Of a stretch of DNA of 64,000 nt, positions 58,202 to 64,000 are shown one piece after another (position 1 is the stretch's first letter; each line of letters opens with the position of its first letter). The translations under genes and the position numbers were made by a program. This DNA comes from SIG307 sp964609025 (lineage in GTDB: Bacteria; Bacillota; Clostridia; Lachnospirales; Lachnospiraceae). The DNA lies in the NCBI GenBank assembly GCA_964609025.1, contig CAZSQM010000001.1, positions 1 through 64,000 on the forward strand. Direction: 5' to 3'. A model generated the notes under the pieces. That model saw nothing but the letters and a program-made list of their open reading frames with translations, was not told where the DNA came from and made no database searches.

Positions 58202-59215
58202 TTATATAATTATATTTTGTATCGCGTTGAAGAAGTAACCAACAACGGTAATACCAACCGTACATATTGCGATGAAGATACCGAGCAGCCTCGGCTTTAC
58301 CGCTTTGCGCAGCATAATCATTGACGGCAGGGACAGTGTTGTAACGCCCATCATAAAGGAAAGAACGACTCCGAGCAGCGCCCCCTTTGCAAGTAACGCT
58401 TCCGCAATCGGGATTGTACCAAAGATATCCGCATACATCGGAATGCCCGCAGCCGTCGCGAGTACCACGCCAAACGGATTCCGTTCGCCAAGCACCTTAA
58501 CAATAAAATCCTGCGGTATCCAGTTATGAATCACTGCTCCGATTCCTACGCCAACCAAAACATAAGGAACAACCTTTTTGGCGGTGGAAACGACCTGCTC
58601 CCACGCATATTTCATACGGTCTTTAAAGTGCAGTTCTTCTTGCGGAACATCAAGAGCGCGCCCGTTACGAATATATTCTTCCACTTGATTTTCAAGATGC
58701 AGCTTTTCAATCAGTGTACCACCCGTAACCGCAATCACAAGTCCAAGCACAACATAGACAGCCGCAACTTTCCAACCGAAAATACTCATCAGCAGTACAA
58801 GACTTCCGAGGTCAACCATCGGAGAAGAGATGAGAAACGAAAATGTTACTCCAAGCGATAGGCCTGCACTTGTAAATCCGATGAACAAAGGGATTGACGA
58901 GCAGGAACAGAACGGCGTCACCGTGCCAAGCAAAGCAGCGATTATATTAGCCCATATTCCGTGAAATCTGCCGAGCAGCCTCTTTGTCCTCTCCGGCGGA
59001 AAATAACTTTGAATATAGGAGATAAGTAAGATTAAAATGCCCAGAAGAATCATAATCTTAACGGTATCGTAAAGGAAGAACCGAACGCTGCCGCCAATCC
59101 TGCCTGTTGTGTCCAAACCGCAGGCATTTAACATTGTGCTTATGAGCCGGCTCAGCCATTGCATTCCGAGGACCTCATTCTGAAAAAAATCCCATGCAGC
59201 TTTTATCGTTTCCAT
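58202..59215 (-). CDS. ArsP-type permease (DUF318)
   Basis: 337 residues, about eight to ten membrane helices. The Cys/Ser motif TPFCSCSSIPLFIGFTSAG and the repeated ISSPMVDLGS are the signature of the DUF318/ArsP permeases, which export organic arsenicals such as roxarsone derivatives. The order arsR-permease-thioredoxin supports a metalloid role. Confidence 0.88.
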   Translation of the reverse strand: METIKAAWDFFQNEVLGMQWLSRLISTMLNACGLDTTGRIGGSVRFFLYDTVKIMILLGILILLISYIQSYFPPERTKRLLGRFHGIWANIIAALLGTVTPFCSCSSIPLFIGFTSAGLSLGVTFSFLISSPMVDLGSLVLLMSIFGWKVAAVYVVLGLVIAVTGGTLIEKLHLENQVEEYIRNGRALDVPQEELHFKDRMKYAWEQVVSTAKKVVPYVLVGVGIGAVIHNWIPQDFIVKVLGERNPFGVVLATAAGIPMYADIFGTIPIAEALLAKGALLGVVLSFMMGVTTLSLPSMIMLRKAVKPRLLGIFIAICTVGITVVGYFFNAIQNIII

Positions 59216-59298
59216 AAAAATCCCCTTTCATATAGCCAAATTGAAATATATCTATGTGATGAAGATAGAATAAGTCGTGTGAGAAAATGACGTGTTTA

Positions 59299-59613
59299 TC
59301 AATCTTCACAGCACGACTTTTCTTCCCCCATCCCGTCAACGGTTGTTAAAGCCTTTAGGCACTTTGCCGCATAATCTGCGCCTTCCGGAGAGATAGAATA
59401 GTGCGTCCACTTACCTTCTTTACGTCCGACCACAACACCGGAGTCACAAAGGATTTTCATATGGTGGGAAAGAGTCGGCTGTGTAACATTGATTTCTTCC
59501 AGTAGCCGACAGCCGCATTTTTCGCCCGTACGCAGAAGTTTGAGAATGTGTATACGGTTTTCGTCACAGAACGCCTTAAAAATCATAGCGGTTTTCTTTT
59601 CGTCCGAATTCAT
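59299..59613 (-). CDS. arsR: ArsR-family repressor
   Basis: 104 residues. Winged helix with CDENRIHILKLLRTGEKCGCRLLEEINVTQPTLSHHMKIL. The CGC in helix 3 is the arsenite-binding Cys region, and a late CC pair may add ligands. GGAGGAGG precedes the ATG. Its promoter has a palindrome just downstream. It heads the permease-thioredoxin genes. Confidence 0.93.
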   Translation of the reverse strand: MNSDEKKTAMIFKAFCDENRIHILKLLRTGEKCGCRLLEEINVTQPTLSHHMKILCDSGVVVGRKEGKWTHYSISPEGADYAAKCLKALTTVDGMGEEKSCCED

Positions 59614-59626
59614 ATCAGCCTCCTCC

Positions 59627-59677
59627 GATAGATAAAAATCTATCTGTTATTATATTCATCGCATATCGATTTGTCAA
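59627..59677 (-). promoter_or_regulatory. ArsR promoter and operator
   Basis: Minus-strand TTGACA (59672-59677), 17-base spacer, TATAAT (59649-59654). The dyad GATAGATAAAAATCTATC (59627-59644) lies at the likely transcription start. Confidence 0.85.
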
Positions 59678-59716
59678 GTCCCGCTTCCTTCCTCCGGCAC
59701 TTGTTTCTTATCGGTC

Positions 59717-59758
59717 AAAGTGCGGCAGGCAGCCCCTAAGAGCCGCCTGCCGCACTTT
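59717..59758 (-). terminator. Terminator of the esterase-xylanase gene
   Basis: Perfect 14-bp stem AAAGTGCGGCAGGC/GCCTGCCGCACTTT, with T-rich flanks, 30 bases after the stop at 59788. Confidence 0.88.
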
Positions 59759-59787
59759 TGCACTTATTTTTATTTTGGAATGTTGTC

Positions 59788-62031
59788 TTACTCTGCCTGC
59801 TGCAATGCCTCCAACACCTTATAGTACGCATCCTTTTTCTTGTAGTCCTCGTCAAACAGACCGCAATAAGGACTGTTCATCTTATAGCTGTAATTGTTCT
59901 TATCCATCCACGGAGCGTCCATCAGACCCCAGATGGAAATATTCGTAATCATGGTTTCTTCGGCATTCAGTTCCGCATACATCTCAAACAGCTTTCCGCA
60001 AAACTCTGCATGCTCCGCCTGCAGCTCCTTGTCATAGTTGCGGACTGCCATTTCCGTCACATGCACCTCTACGCCAAGGTCGTGATACTTCTTTACCGCC
60101 GTGCGAATCCGTTCGATATCCTCCGGATTCATACAACCCTCCTGCTCGCCGTAGCCGCCGATGTAGCTCTGCATACCGACGCCCTCGCAAAGCTTCCGGT
60201 AGTTCCCGTCCGCGTCTTTTGCATAGCTGTTAATGCTCTTTACCAGTTCACAGATTGCATCGCGTTTTTCCGGGAAAAAGGTGTTGTAATCGTTATAAAA
60301 CAGAGTAATACTTACCTCCGGATTTTCCTTCTGCAGCTTTTCCACGGTATCCTTTGCATAAAGGAAGGAAAGCTCTACATAATCGTTCCCGATGATATTG
60401 TAAAACTGATTTGCCGTACCGCTTCTGGTTGTTCTGATATGGCGCGCATCCGAAGCGTCATAATCCGACTTACTGTCCCCGACTGCCTCATTTACAACAT
60501 CCCAGCAGTAAACCACGCCAGGAAACTCGGTTTCAAAATGAGTAATTACCTTTTCGATGTAATACTGTAACCGTACCTTCATTGTTTCCGAATCCACATA
60601 CGGGCCGTCGTTCGTATAACCTTCGCGGAAAAACCAGTCGCACATATACGCGTCCCATACAAGCACATGTCCCCGGACGCCGATTCCCAAAAGCTCCGCT
60701 AAAGATACAATCGCGTCCGCCTGTGTATAGTCCATAACCGGCATACCGTCCGTACTCCACTGGGAGCCCTTCTGACTCAGCAGGGAATACGCTTTCATCT
60801 CATTGGAGGCGGTAATACTGTTAAAGTCCTCCATAATCATCATTTTATAAGAAAGGTCCCGAATCCCGTATGCGCTCGCATTTGTACCGAAGCTAAAGCC
60901 AAGCTTTTCCGCCGCTTCTTTAATGGTTCCCTCCGCCTGCGGTTCCGGCGTTACGGTCGGCTCCGGCTCTGCCGTTGTTTCCTTCTGAAATGCAATCTGG
61001 GCAAAGTTATAAAAACCTAAATTCCATACAGCAAAATCGTGACCTCCGCTGACGGTCTGCCACATAAAATTCTCGCCCTCGGTTATCTTATCGGTCAGCG
61101 CATCCAGTCCCGTAACCGCGCCTCTCGCACTGGCAAGCGCCGTTCCGTCGCTCAGACCGCAGATATTATAAAAATAGTTAACCTCGTATTCGGAAAAGTT
61201 CTCCAGCTTTTCCGCAATCACTGCCGCCGTGTTACTCGTCGGCGCTGCGGAAAAGGCTCCGAAATAGCTGATAATATCCAGACATTCGCATAAACCGATA
61301 TTAATTGTCTGCATGCCGCCCATCGAAAGACCTGCCATTGCGCGGTGGTCACGGGCTGCGGTCAAATCATATCCGTTTGCGTCATAATCCGCATAAGTAG
61401 CATAGTTTGCGTCTATGTACGGAATCAAATCATTCCGGAGTTCCTGCCCGAACACATAGAAAGAACCGTGATTGGAACCCGTGCTTTCATACTTCGCACT
61501 GGAGCGTCCGTTCGGCACCACTACGATAAACGGCTTGATATCCCCGTAATAAATCAGATTATCCATTGCCAGCTTTACCGTAGAAAAGGCATTATGGATT
61601 CCCCACTCCTTTTCATCTCCGCCGATACCGTGCATCAGGTAAAGTACATCATACTGCTTTTCTTCATCGTACTCCGGCGGCAGATACACATAGGCATGCT
61701 TTGTAATCTCCGCACCGTCCCCGAAATAATCATGGGTCTGATAGTCAATATATTCCACTGTCCCGAGAAAATCCTTGTTCAGCTTTTTATATTCTGCCGG
61801 AATCTCGGCGTCCTCAAGCTTAGCCGGTGCCTTGGTCGGTACAGGGGTTGCCGTCGGCGCAGGAGTCGCTGTCGGTTTCGGTGTGGCAGTCGGTTCTAAG
61901 GTCACCGTCGCCGTCGGTGTGCCCGTTACCTCGCTCATCCCTTCCTCCGCACCGTTCTTACATGCGGCAGTACCGCAAAGTAAGGTCAGACAGCATACGG
62001 CAGCCGTCATTCTTCGAATCATTCTTTTCAT
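59788..62031 (-). CDS. Bifunctional lipoprotein: CE1 esterase plus GH10 xylanase
   Basis: 747 residues from ATG 62031 (GGAAGGAG upstream). Lipobox (CGTAAC), a Thr/Pro linker, then an esterase domain (about 75-350) with GLSMGG like the two neighbours. After a short PEP linker a GH10 endo-1,4-beta-xylanase follows (about 370-747): acid/base Glu near 515 in WDVVNEA and nucleophile Glu near 660 in HVTEMAVRN, plus RGHVLVW. One enzyme can cut xylan and remove feruloyl groups at the cell surface. Confidence 0.93.
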   Translation of the reverse strand: MKRMIRRMTAAVCCLTLLCGTAACKNGAEEGMSEVTGTPTATVTLEPTATPKPTATPAPTATPVPTKAPAKLEDAEIPAEYKKLNKDFLGTVEYIDYQTHDYFGDGAEITKHAYVYLPPEYDEEKQYDVLYLMHGIGGDEKEWGIHNAFSTVKLAMDNLIYYGDIKPFIVVVPNGRSSAKYESTGSNHGSFYVFGQELRNDLIPYIDANYATYADYDANGYDLTAARDHRAMAGLSMGGMQTINIGLCECLDIISYFGAFSAAPTSNTAAVIAEKLENFSEYEVNYFYNICGLSDGTALASARGAVTGLDALTDKITEGENFMWQTVSGGHDFAVWNLGFYNFAQIAFQKETTAEPEPTVTPEPQAEGTIKEAAEKLGFSFGTNASAYGIRDLSYKMMIMEDFNSITASNEMKAYSLLSQKGSQWSTDGMPVMDYTQADAIVSLAELLGIGVRGHVLVWDAYMCDWFFREGYTNDGPYVDSETMKVRLQYYIEKVITHFETEFPGVVYCWDVVNEAVGDSKSDYDASDARHIRTTRSGTANQFYNIIGNDYVELSFLYAKDTVEKLQKENPEVSITLFYNDYNTFFPEKRDAICELVKSINSYAKDADGNYRKLCEGVGMQSYIGGYGEQEGCMNPEDIERIRTAVKKYHDLGVEVHVTEMAVRNYDKELQAEHAEFCGKLFEMYAELNAEETMITNISIWGLMDAPWMDKNNYSYKMNSPYCGLFDEDYKKKDAYYKVLEALQQAE

Positions 62032-62077
62032 TGCATTGCTCCTTCCTTTTCGCTCAATGCGTTTTAGCATCCTCCAT

Positions 62078-62136
62078 CTGATTAGTGCTCTAATTATTCA
62101 TCTAATATCATATACCCTGTTCTGTTGATTTGTCAA
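62078..62136 (-). promoter_or_regulatory. Promoter and MarR-box trio of the esterase-xylanase gene
   Basis: Minus-strand TTGACA (62131-62136), 18-base spacer, TATGAT (62107-62112). On the plus strand CTGATTAG (62078), CTAATTAT (62090) and CTAATATC (62102) recur every 12 bases across the -10 and start. Confidence 0.8.
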
Positions 62137-62158
62137 TCGGAATCCGTGTCTTCCCCGA

Positions 62159-62584
62159 CTACGCCTGCGTCAAATTTTTTGTAACACGCTCCAGCAGAGC
62201 CGTCAACTGCTCCCTTTCCTCCCAGGTGAAATCCCGGTAGCTTTTCTTCTCCACTTCATCCACGCCTTCATCAACCTTATCCGCCAACTGCCGTCCCAGT
62301 TCTGTCAGATAAACCTGATAGGCCCGCTTCCCCCCCGAAACATGCGTCGTTTCCTTGCGTATAAGGCCTTTTTTCTCCATATTTGCCAAAAGCACCGCCA
62401 TCGTGGCAGGTTCTACATGACAAAGTGCCGCCAGTTCTTTTTGCAGATATCCCTCCTGATAACGAAGTCTTGACAAAACCTTGGGCTGCCCCGGCGACAA
62501 ATCCAGTTTTTGAAACTCCGCCCAACTGCTTCTCTCGTGTGCAGCCGACGCTTCAATCAATGCAACATGCAATCGTTTTTCCAT
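62159..62584 (-). CDS. MarR-family regulator
   Basis: 141 residues from ATG 62584, with GGAGG five bases upstream; the reading to 62632 has a weak site. Winged helix LQKELAALCHVEPATMAVLLANMEKKGLIRKE and a helical dimer region. MarR proteins of this kind often release DNA on binding phenolic acids such as ferulate or coumarate, which fits its place beside feruloyl esterases. Three CTAATTA boxes lie in its own leader. Confidence 0.9.
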   Translation of the reverse strand: MEKRLHVALIEASAAHERSSWAEFQKLDLSPGQPKVLSRLRYQEGYLQKELAALCHVEPATMAVLLANMEKKGLIRKETTHVSGGKRAYQVYLTELGRQLADKVDEGVDEVEKKSYRDFTWEEREQLTALLERVTKNLTQA

Positions 62585-62649
62585 AATTTCCTCCAGCTTT
62601 ACAAACGTAGGTTGTGTACCGATATCCTTCATTTTATGAATTCTTTCTG

Positions 62650-62711
62650 CTAATTAGTCCGCTAATTAACAACTCTAATTAATAGTATAGCGTATTTTCT
62701 CCATTTGTCAA
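62650..62711 (-). promoter_or_regulatory. MarR promoter with three boxes
   Basis: Minus-strand TTGACA (62706-62711), 16-base spacer, TATACT (62684-62689). Boxes CTAATTAA (62675), CTAATTAA (62662) and CTAATTAG (62650) lie at and after the start point. Confidence 0.85.
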
Positions 62712-62783
62712 GAAAGCGTTTCACCGTCCTGCTTAGTTCCACTTCAAAAAATAAAGTTTTATTTTGATTCTATATAATGTTTA

Positions 62784-62812
62784 TTGACAATAGTCCTCAA
62801 GCGTGATAAAAT
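62784..62812 (+). promoter_or_regulatory. Promoter of the large secreted protein
   Basis: TTGACA (62784-62789), 17-base spacer, TAAAAT (62807-62812), about 85 bases before the start at 62903. Confidence 0.8.
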
Positions 62813-62902
62813 TTATTTTGTTGCGTTATGTGAACAAGGTAAGTAAAACAAGTGAAGGTATTTACTCAAGAAGGGAAAAGCAAAAAGAAAAGGAGTATTG
62901 GA

Positions 62903-64000
62903 ATGAAACAAAGCAGGTTGATGCAAAAGGTCAAAAGATTCATGGCCGGTGTTGTTGCATTGGCAATGACAGTCACAATGTTTCCTGCGGCTTCTGCAAC
63001 AGCGGCAGAACCACAGGAAAAGTACCCGTACACGTTATTTGCGGCTTCTGATGCAGAAGGTGCAATTACTATTACCGGAAACGCATGCGTCAACGGTAAT
63101 ATTGCAACGAATGGTACTACCGTTTTTACCGGAAATACCATCAATAGGAACGGTACCATTACCGAACAGGTAAACGAAAACGTGATTGATATTTCTGCAA
63201 TGCTTGATGAGCTCTACTTTGCAGGTAAAAATGTGACAAACCTTACGGAGAATTATGTTTCCGAAGAAGTGAACTGTAATGTCTCCAGTCCGACGGTAGT
63301 TCAGGGAACTATGGAAGTGAAGGGGAATGTAAACCTGAACGCATCGGTAAAGGTTTCTGAGGACATTACGATTGAAGCTGATTCCCTTAATGCAAACAAT
63401 GCAGTTCTCTATTCTGAGAACAGAGACATTTTCATTTCCGGTAATAATGTAAACTTTACCGGCCTTTTGTATGCTCCGGAGGGTGACGTAACGATTACGG
63501 CACAGCATGTAAATTTGAACAGTATTATCGTGATTGCGGATACAGTCACCTTAGAAACCGGGAATGCCAATATCAACTACAATCCGAATATGGCTGAAAT
63601 TATAGGAGCGAATTCCGGAAAGGAAACAACAGAGCCGGATATAGAAGCTACCGTGCTTTTCCTGCTCGGTAAATTTAATGCAGAAAATCAGTCCGTTGAC
63701 ATGGAATGGTATACGAATGCAGCCGAAGCGGATGTTACGGTGTGGACTTCGACAGATAATGTAGCCTATGAGCAGGAAGCTACGGTAACCGGAGTAACTA
63801 CCTATCAGTACGTAATCACTGAGGAGTTTGAAACCAGGTATTTCAAAGCATCCGTAACGGATGAACAAGGGAATACTGTGGAAACGGCACCATTTGTTGT
63901 AGCTAAGACAGAAAATGGATATTTCGTGAGTCCTCTCGACAGTGATAAGGACGGAATTGCTGATGAGTACGAGCTTCTTGCGGGAACTGATGTAAACAAC
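62903..64000 (+). CDS. Large secreted surface protein, N-terminal part only
   Basis: 366 residues to the window edge, still open. The start at 62903 has AGGAG upstream and a signal peptide (RFMAGVVALAMTVTMFPAASA). Residues about 45-230 are beta-rich with repeated VNGN, VKGN and ISGN units, as in polymer-forming folds. Then an extended domain leads at about 350 to a calcium-type repeat DSDKDGIADEYELLAGTD (thrombospondin type 3/dockerin-like). Such N-termini are seen ahead of long adhesin or RHS regions in Clostridia, but what follows is unseen. Confidence 0.85.
   Translation, partial: MKQSRLMQKVKRFMAGVVALAMTVTMFPAASATAAEPQEKYPYTLFAASDAEGAITITGNACVNGNIATNGTTVFTGNTINRNGTITEQVNENVIDISAMLDELYFAGKNVTNLTENYVSEEVNCNVSSPTVVQGTMEVKGNVNLNASVKVSEDITIEADSLNANNAVLYSENRDIFISGNNVNFTGLLYAPEGDVTITAQHVNLNSIIVIADTVTLETGNANINYNPNMAEIIGANSGKETTEPDIEATVLFLLGKFNAENQSVDMEWYTNAAEADVTVWTSTDNVAYEQEATVTGVTTYQYVITEEFETRYFKASVTDEQGNTVETAPFVVAKTENGYFVSPLDSDKDGIADEYELLAGTDVNN

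Overview
The window looks like chromosomal DNA of a motile, probably spore-forming, gut-type Clostridia, most likely Lachnospiraceae. Supporting signs are moderate GC, strong AGGAGG ribosome sites, flagellin under sigma-D promoters, a SpoIIQ-like protein, a T-box leader, and lipoprotein esterase/GH10 xylanase genes for plant fibre. No rRNA or tRNA gene was seen.

Layout. 1-11,426 (-) is one uninterrupted giant gene that runs off the left edge: signal peptide, about 24 InlB-type B-repeats, a long RHS/YD-repeat array, the RHS core end motif, and the start of a C-terminal region whose tip lies outside the window. 11.7-14.6 kb (-) holds a secreted Ig-like protein and a catalytically degenerate M23/SpoIIQ-like protein. 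14.8-19.1 kb (-) is zinc ribbon-hisC-queH-feoA-feoB. At 19.3 kb a palindromic miniature element sits between a promoter and a response regulator. 20.9-25.9 kb (-) is a T-box-led operon: AIR-synthase-like protein, Lrp regulator, aminotransferase, subtilisin-like pseudoprotease. A second copy of the miniature element, with a perfect 9-bp target duplication, lies at 25.9-26.2 kb. 26.4-29.0 kb (+) is tldD-tldE. 29.4-32.6 kb (-) is purM-purN-purD. Then come a frameshifted epimerase, an OB-fold SSB-like protein and typA/bipA (+).

37.1-40.1 kb holds an HxlR regulator, an NAD(P)-binding protein, a flavoprotein remnant and a zinc-macrodomain/SirTM sirtuin pair. 40.2-47.2 kb (-) holds a radical SAM protein, a GNAT overlapping a Panacea-domain protein, an AI-2E-type permease, and popT(DUF368)-znuA-znuC-znuB. 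47.4-51.5 kb (-) has a TPR glycosyltransferase and flagellin, both with sigma-D promoters. 51.8-55.3 kb (-) has an AraC regulator, a bactofilin-like protein, a DUF4004 regulator and an M50 protease. 55.4-62.6 kb (-) has two lipoprotein esterases, a thioredoxin-like protein, an ArsP-type permease, ArsR, an esterase-GH10 xylanase and a MarR regulator. At the right edge a second large secreted protein begins (+) and continues out of the window.

How it fits together. Two local regulons can be read from the DNA. (1) The tldD-tldE promoter and the DUF4004-bactofilin promoter are almost identical over 27 bases, including the spacer, so the DUF4004 protein probably controls both. (2) The MarR gene, the esterase-xylanase gene and the esterase pair each carry tandem CTAATTAG boxes just downstream of a strong promoter, which indicates one MarR-controlled feruloyl-xylan regulon. 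The strongest less-expected signals are the miniature palindromic element with target duplications and paired changes in its internal hairpins, the T-box operon of unclear amino-acid logic, the two giant surface proteins (one with an attenuator-like leader), and the SirTM/macrodomain pair without its usual lipoyl-carrier partners.
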